64,000 nucleotides of DNA. Origin: Longimicrobiales bacterium (GTDB lineage Bacteria; Gemmatimonadota; Gemmatimonadetes; Longimicrobiales; Gaopeijiaceae). Location: the NCBI GenBank assembly GCA_028284495.1, contig JANQRP010000014.1, positions 248,001 to 312,000 of the forward strand. Reading direction: 5' to 3'. The notes beneath the pieces were generated by a model. It ran no database searches. It saw nothing but the letters and a program-made list of their open reading frames with translations, and was not told the DNA's origin. This document shows, in pieces, positions 9,463 through 17,883 of this stretch; within the stretch, counting starts at the first letter, position 1, and every line of letters starts with the position of its first letter. A program made the position numbers and the translations under genes.

Positions 9463-9536
9463 GGGCAGCACATGGGGCGAAACGTCGGGGCGCACGGGCT
9501 CCGACGTGACCGGGAAGACCGGGAGCTGCCGGGATG

Positions 9537-10283
9537 TCACGGAGTGCGGCCCCGGGGATCGACGATCGAGACGCCCTCCGGCACCTCGAACACGAAGGTG
9601 CCGGCGGGGATCGCGGGATCGAGCCTGAGGTCGTGGAGCGTGACCGTCCGGACGTTGCCGCTCTCTTCCTCGATGGATATGCGGCGGATCAGATCCGTCT
9701 CCGGGTCGATCCAGGCGGTCGCTCCCACGTAGCCGCGCGATTCGCGCGGAACGAGCTCCACGACGACCGTGGCCACGCCCCCGATTTCCTCGGTCGATCC
9801 CCCCGAGATCTCGTAGCGCTCGAGCGGGTCGCTCAGGAACTCGCGATAGAAGTCGAACGCCCCGCCGCGCGTCGGGTCGAGGGGCAGCCGGATGACCGTT
9901 TCCGGGTTGATCGACCGGTTCCAGACCCAGACGTGCCGGCCGTCGACCACGATCCGGTCGCCCGCGGGTTCTGAGAAGGCCATCTCGAACAGGTTCGGGC
10001 TGCGCTGGCACAGTCGCCCGGCGCTGCGCGTCTCGCGGCCGAGCACGCCCGCCACGAGCGACTGCCGGAAGTCCGCGCACAGCGACGAGAACTGGGTGTA
10101 GCGCTGGGCGGCCGCGGCCACGGCCTCGCGGGCGGCGGGCGGGTCGGCGGCGGCGGCCTGGGCGAGGAGCGGGGCGGCGCTCACGAGCACCGCCAGCGCG
10201 GTCGCCCAGGCGCCCCCGACGACGCGGGACGGGAAGGCCGCGGAGAGTGCTGCGGCGTCGGGCACGATTCGGTGTCTGGCCAT
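9537..10283 (-). CDS. lolA: LolA-family outer-membrane lipoprotein carrier protein
   Basis: The 248-residue periplasmic protein has a signal peptide (GGAWATALAVLVSAAPLLAQA) and the half-barrel pattern of LolA: a start motif AAQRYTQFSSLCADFRQSLV, the GRLCQRSPNLFEMAF strand and VDGRHVWVWNRS. LolA shuttles lipoproteins from the inner-membrane LolCDE complex to the outer membrane. An upstream ATG at 10355 touching the ftsK stop is possible, but it would bury the signal peptide behind about 24 charged residues, so I prefer 10283. The gene follows ftsK, as in many bacteria. Confidence 0.85.
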   Translation of the reverse strand: MARHRIVPDAAALSAAFPSRVVGGAWATALAVLVSAAPLLAQAAAADPPAAREAVAAAAQRYTQFSSLCADFRQSLVAGVLGRETRSAGRLCQRSPNLFEMAFSEPAGDRIVVDGRHVWVWNRSINPETVIRLPLDPTRGGAFDFYREFLSDPLERYEISGGSTEEIGGVATVVVELVPRESRGYVGATAWIDPETDLIRRISIEEESGNVRTVTLHDLRLDPAIPAGTFVFEVPEGVSIVDPRGRTP

Positions 10284-10354
10284 GCGGGATGTACGCCCGT
10301 CGGGGCGCCGCCGTTCCTCCGCCGGTGCCCGGCCGCGCAGCGACTCCTGGCCCA

Positions 10355-12787
10355 TCAGGTGCCGGGAAAGAGCTGGTCCAGCTCGTCCATGGTGACGAGC
10401 ACCTCCCGGGGCTTGGAGCCGTCGGGCGGCCCCACGACACCCGCCTCTTCCAGCTGGTCGGTGATGCGCGCGGCCCGTCCGTACCCGATGCTGAGCTTCC
10501 GCTGGAGCAGCGAGGTCGAACCGCCCCCGTTGGCGATGCACACCTCCGCGGCGGCGCGGAACAGTTCGTCCCACTCGGTCGCGATCGCTTCCTGCACCGC
10601 GCCGGCCTCGGCCATCTGGTGGCTCTGCAGCTCCTCCAGGATGTCGGTCTCCTCGAGCGCCTGCTTGAGCTCGAGGGCGCTGCGCTGGTCGGCCATCATG
10701 CGGTACCAGCCGAGCAGCCGGTCGGTGTCCTCGGTGGAGAGGTACGCGCCCTGGATGCGCACGCCGTCGTTCTGCCCCGGCGGCAGGAAGAGCATGTCGC
10801 CGTTGCCCAGCAGCGCCTCGGCGCCGTTCTGGTCGAGGATCGTCCGCGAGTCGGTCTTGGACGCGACCCGGAACGCGATCCGGGTCGGGAAGTTGGCCTT
10901 GATGAGCCCGGTCACGACGTTCACCGACGGACGCTGGGTGGCGACGATCAGGTGGATGCCGATGGCTCGGGCCTTCTGGGCGAGCTGCGCGAGCGGCTTC
11001 TCGACGTCGTTCTGCACCTGCATCATGAGATCGGCCAGCTCGTCGATGATCACCACGATGTACGGCAGCGGTCCGTCGCCGTAGATGTGACGGTCGGGAT
11101 CGCCTTCGTCGCCCTCCGGTTCCGGACGGCGCATCGTGAGTCCGCCCCGGACCCGCTGATTGAACTCCGCGATCGAGCGGACGCCGTTGACGCTCAGAAG
11201 CTGGTAGCGACGCTCCATCTCCATCACCGCCCACTTGAGCACGCCGGCGGCGTCCTGCGGGTCGGTGATCACCGGATGACGGAGGTGCGGAAGATCGGCG
11301 TAGGCGGAGAGCTCGACCATCTTCGGGTCGACCATCAGCAACCGTAGCGTCTCCGGCGTGTGCTTGTAGATCAGCGAGGTGATGATCGTGTTGTTGCAGA
11401 CCGACTTTCCCGAGCCGGTGGCACCCGCGATCAGCACGTGCGGCATCTTGGCGAGGTCGGCCACGTAGCAGCGCCCGGTCAGGTCCTTGCCGAGCGCCAG
11501 CGGCAGCGTGCCCTTGGCCTTCCGGTACTCCGTCGACTCGAGGATCTCTCGGAGGAAGACCATCTGGGGCTGCGGGTTCGGGATCTCGACCCCGACGGCC
11601 CCCTTCCCCGGAATCGGCGCCACGATGCGGATGCTGGGGGCCTTCATCGCGAGTGCGAGGTCCGCCTCGAGATTCGCGATCTTGTTGACCTTCACGCCCG
11701 GGGCCGGGATCACCTCGAACTGGGTGACCATCGGACCCGTGGTCCGTCCGCCGAGTTCGCTCTCGACCTTGAAGGTCCGGAGCTTCTCGACGAGCACCTC
11801 TCCGAGGCGGTCGAGGTCGGCCTCCATCTTCGCGCGATCCTCCGACTGCTCCCACGTGAGGAGCTCGTCGGCGGGGAGCTCGCCCCCTTCGAGGTCGCGC
11901 GGATCCGCAGGGTCGGGAAGCAGCTCGTCGGCCGTCCGGACCGGCTTCGGCTCGGGCGGAGCGATCGGCTCCGGATCGGGCTCGGCGTCGCCGATCCCGC
12001 CGACGACTCCATCCACGGGCCCTTCGCCGGCGCCGATCGCGCCCTCGGGCTCCTCGTCGCCCGTCTCCGGGCCGGTCCATTCCTCGTCCGGAAGCTCCTC
12101 GGCGAGTGCGGCGGCCCGTTCGGCCTCCTCGCGGGCCCGCCGCTCCCGCTCCTCCTGCCACGTCTCGATCCGGTCGCTGGCGGCCTCGACGCCACGCTGC
12201 GCCAGCCGACCGCCCCCGACGAGCCCGGCCACCACCGTCCGCACCGGATTCCAGCCGATGGTCCCGACCGAGAGCGCCACCAGCGCCGTGACCTCGACGA
12301 TCGTGGCGCCCAGGCCCCCGATCGACCCGACGAGCGGCTCGGCGACCAGTCGGCCGACCCACCCGCCGGCGTCGGGCCCGATCCAGACCGCGAATCCGAC
12401 GGGGAGGAGGACCGCCAGGCCACCGACGAACGCGAGCGTTCGAACGCTCGCGAACCGCTCCAGCCACCCCGCGGTCCGGAGCCCGGAAAGGGCGAGCAGG
12501 ACGGGCGCCAGCGGCGCCGCGCCCCCGATCGCGCCGCGCAGCAGGCCCCCCACGAACGTGCCGAGGGGTCCCACGAGGTTGTCGCTCGGGAAGCGGTCAC
12601 CGGCGCCGAACCACGAGGGCGGCGTGAGGGCGAGAGCGACGAAGAGCGCGAGCGCGAGAAGCCCCACGCCGAGGATGTCCCGCTGCTGCTCGGGGGTGAA
12701 GAGCGCGTCGCTGGACGACGAGCCGCGCTTCTTCCCGGACCCGCGCGTTCCGGACCCGCGCTTCCTGGACCCGCCCCCGCGGGCCAT
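10355..12787 (-). CDS. ftsK: DNA translocase FtsK/SpoIIIE
   Basis: This 810-residue hexameric motor moves chromosomal DNA at the division site. It has about five N-terminal membrane helices (residues 38-180) and a glutamate-, proline- and aspartate-rich linker (about 205-310). The motor domain carries Walker A GATGSGKS at 455-462 and Walker B VVIIDELADL near 578-587. A C-terminal winged-helix gamma domain (about 745-810) normally reads KOPS-type sequences. The ATG at 12787 shares one base with the comB stop (TGATG). The linker is short compared with E. coli FtsK, closer to SpoIIIE size. Confidence 0.96.
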   Translation of the reverse strand: MARGGGSRKRGSGTRGSGKKRGSSSSDALFTPEQQRDILGVGLLALALFVALALTPPSWFGAGDRFPSDNLVGPLGTFVGGLLRGAIGGAAPLAPVLLALSGLRTAGWLERFASVRTLAFVGGLAVLLPVGFAVWIGPDAGGWVGRLVAEPLVGSIGGLGATIVEVTALVALSVGTIGWNPVRTVVAGLVGGGRLAQRGVEAASDRIETWQEERERRAREEAERAAALAEELPDEEWTGPETGDEEPEGAIGAGEGPVDGVVGGIGDAEPDPEPIAPPEPKPVRTADELLPDPADPRDLEGGELPADELLTWEQSEDRAKMEADLDRLGEVLVEKLRTFKVESELGGRTTGPMVTQFEVIPAPGVKVNKIANLEADLALAMKAPSIRIVAPIPGKGAVGVEIPNPQPQMVFLREILESTEYRKAKGTLPLALGKDLTGRCYVADLAKMPHVLIAGATGSGKSVCNNTIITSLIYKHTPETLRLLMVDPKMVELSAYADLPHLRHPVITDPQDAAGVLKWAVMEMERRYQLLSVNGVRSIAEFNQRVRGGLTMRRPEPEGDEGDPDRHIYGDGPLPYIVVIIDELADLMMQVQNDVEKPLAQLAQKARAIGIHLIVATQRPSVNVVTGLIKANFPTRIAFRVASKTDSRTILDQNGAEALLGNGDMLFLPPGQNDGVRIQGAYLSTEDTDRLLGWYRMMADQRSALELKQALEETDILEELQSHQMAEAGAVQEAIATEWDELFRAAAEVCIANGGGSTSLLQRKLSIGYGRAARITDQLEEAGVVGPPDGSKPREVLVTMDELDQLFPGT

Positions 12788-13503
12788 CAGCCGCCTCCGA
12801 CGACGACGACCCGATCGCGCATCTCGGGCACGAGGTCGACGACGTCCCGCTGGGCGCACCAGCGCACGTCGGCCTCGAGCCCGAGCCCGATCAGGCCCTG
12901 CCCCGCCGACGTCCCCGCCAGGAACTCCGGGTCCACCCGCCAGCGGCTTGCGAGCACGTACGCGGCCCGGGCGCCGTCGTCGAAGGCGTGCCGACCGGGC
13001 CCGCCGAGCGCGGACACGAGCGCCCCCGCGCACACCGCGTCCTCGAGCGCGAAGGCGTCCTCGCTCCCGGCACAGACCACCAGGACGTCGGCGGCGTCGT
13101 GAAGCGCGGCCGCCGTTGCCGCGATGTTGGCGAAGCAGGTCGCGACGACGCGGTCGGCCTCCGCGACGGCCAGAAGCGCCGGTGTGCCGTTCGTGGTGTC
13201 CATGACGACGCGCTTTCCGTCGACGAGTTCGGGCGTGAATTCCCCCGGTGAGTTCCCGAGGTCGTAGCCCTCGATGCGCGCGCCCTTCCGTTCACCACAG
13301 AGGAGCGTGTCGTCGCGACCCAGCGACTGCACCAGCCGGAGCGCCTCCTCGGTGCTCGCGACGGGGTAGATCCCCCGTGCTCCCGCCGCGAGTGCGGCGG
13401 TCACGGTGGAGGTGGCCCGGAGCACGTCGATCACCACGGCCGTGGCTCCTCCGAGTTCGGCCGGATCGACCTCCGGCACCGTGAACCGGACGCGGACCCT
13501 CAT
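12787..13503 (-). CDS. comB: ComB-family 2-phosphosulfolactate phosphatase-like protein
   Basis: The 238-residue protein carries the ComB signature blocks: [11 protein letters not shown] (about 23-33), [20 protein letters not shown] (about 67-86) and DTTNGTPAL. In archaea ComB dephosphorylates 2-phosphosulfolactate on the way to coenzyme M. No other gene of that pathway is present here, so the true substrate is unknown. The ATG overlaps the accC stop by four bases and the gene runs into ftsK with a one-base overlap, so it is fixed in this operon. Confidence 0.88.
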   Translation of the reverse strand: MRVRVRFTVPEVDPAELGGATAVVIDVLRATSTVTAALAAGARGIYPVASTEEALRLVQSLGRDDTLLCGERKGARIEGYDLGNSPGEFTPELVDGKRVVMDTTNGTPALLAVAEADRVVATCFANIAATAAALHDAADVLVVCAGSEDAFALEDAVCAGALVSALGGPGRHAFDDGARAAYVLASRWRVDPEFLAGTSAGQGLIGLGLEADVRWCAQRDVVDLVPEMRDRVVVVGGG

Positions 13504-14864
13504 GAGTCGTCGGCGGCCTCCGCTCGGCGCTTCATGAAGCGCTCGATGAAGTGCGTGTCGACGTCGCCCGCCACGAAGTCGTCGTCGCGAACGATCTCGG
13601 CGAGGAAATCGCGCGTGGTGTGCACCCCTTCGATCACCATGTGCGCCAGCGCGTTCCGAGCGCGCGAGAGCGCCTCGTCCCGCGAGTTTCCGCTCACGAT
13701 GAGCTTCCCGAGGAGCGAATCGTAGTACGGCGGGACCATGTAGCCGTCGTAGATGTGCGTGTCGGTACGCACGCCCGGACCGCCGGCCGCGTGGAAGGTC
13801 GTGATCCGTCCGGGCGACGGGGCGAAGTTGCGCTCGGGATCCTCGGCGTTGATGCGGAACTCGATGGCGTGGCCCCGGAGCTTCACGTCGCCGGGGAACG
13901 ACAGCGGCTCGCCGGCCGCCACGCGGACCTGCTCCTTCACCAGATCGAGCCCGGTCGTGACCTCGGTCACCGGATGCTCCACCTGGATCCGGGTGTTCAT
14001 CTCGATGAAGTAGAAGGAGCCGTCCTCGTCGAGCAGGAACTCGACCGTGCCGGCCCCGACGTAGTCGATGGCCTTCGCGGCCTTCACCGCGGCCTCGCCC
14101 ATCGCCTCTCGCAGGTCCTCGTCGAGCGCCGGGGACGGAGCTTCCTCGATGAGCTTCTGGTGGCGGCGCTGGATCGAGCAGTCCCGCTCGCCGAGGTGCA
14201 TCACGCGCCCGTGCGTGTCACCGAAGACCTGGAACTCGACGTGGCGCGGCTTGAGGATGCAGCGCTCGAGATAGACCGCGGGGTCGTCGAACGCCGCCTG
14301 CGCCTCGTTCTGGGCCGCCTGCAGAAGCTTCGGGAACGTCTCCGCGTCGTGGGCGATCCGCATGCCCTTCCCACCCCCGCCGGCCGAGGCCTTGATCATG
14401 ATCGGGAAGCCGATCTCACTCGCGGCGGCCACCGCCTCGGCCGGGTCGGTCACGACCCCTTCGGTGCCCGGCACGGTCGGCACCCCGACGCGCATCATGG
14501 TCTCGCGGGCGGTCGCCTTGTCGCCCATCGACCGGATCTGATCCGGGGTCGGGCCGATGAAGGTGATCCCCGAGCGCGAGCAGATCTCGCTGAACTCGGC
14601 ATTCTCGGCCAGGAAGCCGTAGCCGGGATGGATCGCGTCGGCGCCGGTCACCTCCGCCGCGGCGATGATCCGCGGAACGTTGAGGTAACTCTCGCGGCTG
14701 GGCGCCGGGCCGATGCAGACGTCCTCGTCGGCGAACCGCACGTGCAGCGACTCACGGTCGGCCTCGGAGTACACGGCGACGGTCTGGATCCCGAGCTCGT
14801 GGCAGGCGCGGATGATCCGCAGCGCGATCTCGCCCCGATTGGCGATCAGAACCTTTTCGAACAC
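13500..14864 (-). CDS. accC: Acetyl-CoA carboxylase, biotin carboxylase subunit
   Basis: The 454-residue enzyme carboxylates biotin on AccB with ATP and bicarbonate, the first half of malonyl-CoA synthesis. It begins [20 protein letters not shown], has the ATP-grasp glycine loop [13 protein letters not shown] (about 160-172) and the active-site block [19 protein letters not shown] followed by IQVEHPVTE. The start is GTG at 14864, where alignment of the first residues with the family is exact. It lies 87 bases after accB and four bases into comB. The carboxyltransferase subunits are not in the window. Confidence 0.97.
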   Translation of the reverse strand: MFEKVLIANRGEIALRIIRACHELGIQTVAVYSEADRESLHVRFADEDVCIGPAPSRESYLNVPRIIAAAEVTGADAIHPGYGFLAENAEFSEICSRSGITFIGPTPDQIRSMGDKATARETMMRVGVPTVPGTEGVVTDPAEAVAAASEIGFPIMIKASAGGGGKGMRIAHDAETFPKLLQAAQNEAQAAFDDPAVYLERCILKPRHVEFQVFGDTHGRVMHLGERDCSIQRRHQKLIEEAPSPALDEDLREAMGEAAVKAAKAIDYVGAGTVEFLLDEDGSFYFIEMNTRIQVEHPVTEVTTGLDLVKEQVRVAAGEPLSFPGDVKLRGHAIEFRINAEDPERNFAPSPGRITTFHAAGGPGVRTDTHIYDGYMVPPYYDSLLGKLIVSGNSRDEALSRARNALAHMVIEGVHTTRDFLAEIVRDDDFVAGDVDTHFIERFMKRRAEAADDS

Positions 14865-14951
14865 GTCGTCACTCCCCGTCGCGAAGGCACACCCGTCGGC
14901 ACGCCGGGCTCACCGGGCCACGCCGGCCCGTCCGGACCCGGCAGCGTGGGC

Positions 14952-15437
14952 TCAGGACGGATCGATGCGGAAGAGAACCTGCCCGTACTCGACCGGCTCG
15001 GCGTTGTCCACGCAGATCTCGGCGACGGTGCCGGAAAGCTCGGCCTCGAGCTCATTCATGAGCTTCATCGCCTCGATGATGCAGAGCGTCGCACCCTCGG
15101 CCACGCTGTCGCCCACGTCCACGTACGGCGGCGCATCCGGCGCCGGCGCTCGGTAGAAGGTGCCGACCATCGGCGACGTGACATCGACGAGGTGCGAGTC
15201 GGCCGGCGGCGGGGCCTCGGCCGCTCCGGACGAAGCACCGCCACCGGACGAAGCGACGGCCGGAGCCGGCGCGGCGGGAGCCGCGGCGGCCTGGACGGGA
15301 GCCGCGCCGACCGTCACGGTCTGCTCGGGCGTCTTCGAAAGACGGACGCGCGTCCCGCCTCGCTCGAGCTCGATGGAGTCGAGGCTGCTCTCGTCGATGG
15401 CGGTGATGAGCCGCTCGAGGAATTCGAGGTCGATCAT
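14952..15437 (-). CDS. accB: Acetyl-CoA carboxylase, biotin carboxyl carrier protein
   Basis: The 161-residue carrier has a helical N terminus, an alanine- and proline-rich linker (about 44-80) and a C-terminal biotinyl domain. The attachment lysine is K125 in IIEAMKLMNE, and the thumb-like SPMVGTFYRAPAPDAPPYV region typical of bacterial AccB is present. The ATG overlaps the efp stop by four bases, giving the frequent order aroQ-efp-accB-accC. Confidence 0.97.
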   Translation of the reverse strand: MIDLEFLERLITAIDESSLDSIELERGGTRVRLSKTPEQTVTVGAAPVQAAAAPAAPAPAVASSGGGASSGAAEAPPPADSHLVDVTSPMVGTFYRAPAPDAPPYVDVGDSVAEGATLCIIEAMKLMNELEAELSGTVAEICVDNAEPVEYGQVLFRIDPS

Positions 15438-16000
15438 TCGGAGACCCGGCTGAGGTACTTGTCTTCGGTGCGATCGACGCGGATCACCTCCCCCTCTTCG
15501 ACGAAGAGCGGGACGTTCACCACGGCACCCGTCTCGAGCGTGGCCGGCTTCGTGCCCCCCTGCGCGGTGTCGCCGCGTACGCCCGGGTCCGTCTCGACCA
15601 CCTCGAGCTCGACGAACTGAGGCAGGTCCACCGAGATCACCGTCCCGTCGTGAACCAGCCCCTCGCACTCCATGTTCTCCTTGAGGTACCGGAGCTGCTC
15701 CTCGCCGATCACCTCCCCCGAGAGCGGGACCATCTCGAAGGTTTCGGCGTCCATGAAGAAGAAGAGCTGACCGTCGGTGTAGCTGTAGTTCACCTTGCGG
15801 CGCTCGAGCCGGACCGTGGTCACCTTCTCACCCGACCGGAACGTCTTCTCGACGACCGCGCCGGTGAGGATGTTCTTCAGTTTGGTCCGCACGAACGCGC
15901 CGCCCTTCCCGGGCTTGACGTGCTGGAAGTAGGTGATGCTCCAGAGATCCCCGTCGATGTCGAGGGTGAGCCCGTTACGGAAGTCGGAAGTGCTTGCCAT
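15434..16000 (-). CDS. efp: Elongation factor P
   Basis: The 188-residue factor relieves ribosomes stalled at runs of proline. All three beta-barrel domains are present. The loop that reaches the peptidyl-transferase centre reads HVKPGKGGAFVRT, with K32 at the position that is beta-lysylated or otherwise modified in other bacteria; no EpmA/EpmB-type modifying gene is nearby. The ATG at 16000 puts the loop at the usual distance from the start. Proline-rich proteins encoded here, such as the TonB/TolA-like one, would be likely clients. Confidence 0.97.
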   Translation of the reverse strand: MASTSDFRNGLTLDIDGDLWSITYFQHVKPGKGGAFVRTKLKNILTGAVVEKTFRSGEKVTTVRLERRKVNYSYTDGQLFFFMDAETFEMVPLSGEVIGEEQLRYLKENMECEGLVHDGTVISVDLPQFVELEVVETDPGVRGDTAQGGTKPATLETGAVVNVPLFVEEGEVIRVDRTEDKYLSRVSE

Positions 16001-16023
16001 GTAATAGGTAAGGCGGAAGCCGA

Positions 16024-16461
16024 TCAGGTCGCCGTGAGGTGGCTGTGGAGTCCACGCAAGCCAAGAAGATAGCTCTCCACCCCGAATCCATAAACCACGC
16101 CGATGGCCAGGTCGGAGAGGTAGGAGTGCTTCCTGAACTCCTCGCGGGCGGAGACGTTCGAGAGGTGCACCTCCACGAAGGGGAGTCCGGTGGCGGCAAG
16201 GGAATCCCGAAGCGCGACGCTGGTGTGGGTCCAGGCGGCCGGGTTGATCACGATCCCGTCCACGGCCGCGGGCAGGGTCGCGACGTGATCGAGGAAGGCA
16301 CCCTCGAAGTTCGACTGGAAGGGCGCGACCTCGGCGCCGAGCTCGCGACCCAGCTCCACGACTCGCGCGTCGATCTCGGCCAGCGTGAGGGATCCGTAGA
16401 TTTCGGGCTCCCTCGCCCCGAGGCGATCGAGATTCGGGCCGTGCAGGAGCGCGATTCTCAC
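16024..16461 (-). CDS. aroQ: 3-dehydroquinate dehydratase, type II
   Basis: The 145-residue enzyme catalyses the third step of the shikimate pathway, dehydrating 3-dehydroquinate. Family motifs are HGPNLDRLGAREPEIYG (catalytic tyrosine at about 22), NPAAWTHTSVALRDSL, and PFVEVHLSNVSAREEFRKHS with the active-site histidine. The start is a GTG at 16461 within a GTGA overlap with the upstream TPR gene; no ATG precedes the first strand. It is followed by efp 23 bases on. Confidence 0.95.
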   Translation of the reverse strand: MRIALLHGPNLDRLGAREPEIYGSLTLAEIDARVVELGRELGAEVAPFQSNFEGAFLDHVATLPAAVDGIVINPAAWTHTSVALRDSLAATGLPFVEVHLSNVSAREEFRKHSYLSDLAIGVVYGFGVESYLLGLRGLHSHLTAT

Positions 16462-17657
16462 GAGCCGGACGTCTCTCCGGGCGAGGATGGGGAGCGCGAG
16501 AGCAGGCCGCCGAGGTAGTCCGCGATCGACGCGTCCGGCTCCGGCCCGTCCTCGTCGGACGCGTCCCCGGGCGCCCCCTGCGCCACGTCGTCCGTGCTCG
16601 CACCCGCATCCGCGGCCGCGAACGGCTCCTCCCCGCGGTGCCCGTCGCCGGTCCACGCGAACGGCGTGGGCGTGTCGGGATCGGGATCCGGTCGCGAGAG
16701 GCGGTGGTCGACTTCGTGGTCGTCGACGTCCTCAGAGCCCGCGTGCGACCCGTCCGCCTCCGGTTCGAACGCCTCCACCTCCGCCGCCTCCGCCGTCTCG
16801 GCCTCGACCATCGGTGAGCCGTCCGCCGCCTCGGAGAGTTCGCGCAGGCGGTCCTGGAGCACCGGATCGTGCGGCGTCCGTGCCACGAGTTCCTCGTACA
16901 TCTCGGCCGCGCGAGCCCGCTGGCCCTGTGACGCGAGCAGCTCCGCCAGCGTGCGCGTCACGACCCGACCCTCGATGATCGGCGGGTCGCGGGTGGGCTC
17001 CGATCGAGCGTCCGACTCCGACCCCGCCGCCGAGTCCAGCTCCGGCTCCAGCTCCGGCTCCGCGTCGTCGCCGAGGGCGGACTCCGGCTCGAACTCCGGC
17101 ACGGCCGTAACCGGCCCGTCGGGAGCGAGATCGGCGATCGAGACCACGCCGGCGTACGGGTCGGCCTCAGCGTCGGCACTGAGGTCGGCGTCGGCGTCGG
17201 GCGCCAGATCGTGCTCGACCGCCGCGGCGACCTGCGGTGCCAGCTCCGCGATCGACACGAGGTCGGCGTCGGGCTCCTGCCCGCCCGCGGTCGGATCGAG
17301 TGCACGCGCCCGGAGGATGAGCTCCGCGCCGACGGGCTCACCGCGGGCCACGAGCATGCGCCCGAGGGCCAGCAGGGCCTCGGCGTTGTCGGGGTCGAGC
17401 CGCCGCGCGGCCGCCCACGTCTCCTCGGCCTCGTCGAGGTTGCCCCGCGCGGCAAGGACCCGGCCCATCAGGACGTGCGCGGCCACGAAGTCGGGGTGTC
17501 GGGTCAGCCCCTCCCTGAGCATGTCGGCCGCGGCGTCGAACTCGCCGCTGCGGAAGTGCGCGTCGGCGAGCGGCAGGAACACCCGGTCGCGGGGGTCGCG
17601 CTCGGATCCCTCGAGGGTCTCGAGGTGTCGAATTTCCTGCTGGAGCGCGTCTGACAC
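16458..17657 (-). CDS. TPR-repeat protein with long acidic tail
   Basis: This 399-residue protein starts with about three tetratricopeptide repeats (roughly 25-125, e.g. LADAHFRSGEFDAAADMLREGL and LMGRVLAARGNLDEAEETWAAA). It continues into a long aspartate- and glutamate-rich region (about 130-215), one more TPR-like unit (about 235-270, LASQGQRARAAEMYEELVAR) and a disordered acidic tail ending in DYLGGLLSRS. There is no signal peptide or membrane segment, so it is likely cytoplasmic and a scaffold. It is the first gene of the aroQ-efp-accBC operon, starting at a GTG with a promoter candidate 47-76 bases upstream. The function is not known. Confidence 0.8.
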   Translation of the reverse strand: MSDALQQEIRHLETLEGSERDPRDRVFLPLADAHFRSGEFDAAADMLREGLTRHPDFVAAHVLMGRVLAARGNLDEAEETWAAARRLDPDNAEALLALGRMLVARGEPVGAELILRARALDPTAGGQEPDADLVSIAELAPQVAAAVEHDLAPDADADLSADAEADPYAGVVSIADLAPDGPVTAVPEFEPESALGDDAEPELEPELDSAAGSESDARSEPTRDPPIIEGRVVTRTLAELLASQGQRARAAEMYEELVARTPHDPVLQDRLRELSEAADGSPMVEAETAEAAEVEAFEPEADGSHAGSEDVDDHEVDHRLSRPDPDPDTPTPFAWTGDGHRGEEPFAAADAGASTDDVAQGAPGDASDEDGPEPDASIADYLGGLLSRSPSSPGETSGS

Positions 17658-17703
17658 CGGCGATGCCTTGGTCGAATCCGGATGGGTCGGGGCAGAGTCG
17701 GGG

Positions 17704-17733
17704 AAGATAGGCGGCCCCGGAAACCAGTGTCAA
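17704..17733 (-). promoter_or_regulatory. Promoter candidate for the TPR-aroQ-efp-accB-accC operon
   Basis: On the minus strand a perfect TTGACA (17728-17733), an 18-base spacer and TATCTT (17704-17709) precede the GTG at 17657, giving a leader of about 40 bases. This is the best sigma-70-type match in the window. Confidence 0.6.
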
Positions 17734-17758
17734 CGCGGCGTATCGGGGCGAGAATCGG

Positions 17759-17789
17759 TTGAGAGCCCCCCCGCGCACGGTTAGCTTTT
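17759..17789 (+). promoter_or_regulatory. Promoter candidate for the ppiD-like gene
   Basis: Plus-strand TTGAGA (17759-17764), a 17-base spacer and TAGCTT (17782-17787, continuing TT) lie about 95 bases ahead of the ATG at 17884. It is back to back with the promoter of the divergent TPR gene, leaving only about 25 bases between the two -35 boxes. Confidence 0.5.
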
Positions 17790-17883
17790 CAGGCTACCCG
17801 ACCCGCCCCCGTCGCACGCGTCGACGCCGGCGAGTCACAACATGGATTCGAGCGGTTTCGCACGACCCCGAGGAGCAGTGCCC

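Noticed and set aside
10284..10355. Longer lolA start touching the ftsK stop
   Set aside because: It would place about 24 charged residues ahead of a good signal peptide. Kept only as an alternative.
17842..17883. Upstream start for the ppiD-like gene
   Set aside because: The ATG at 17884 has AGGAG at eight bases and places the membrane anchor at the N terminus.
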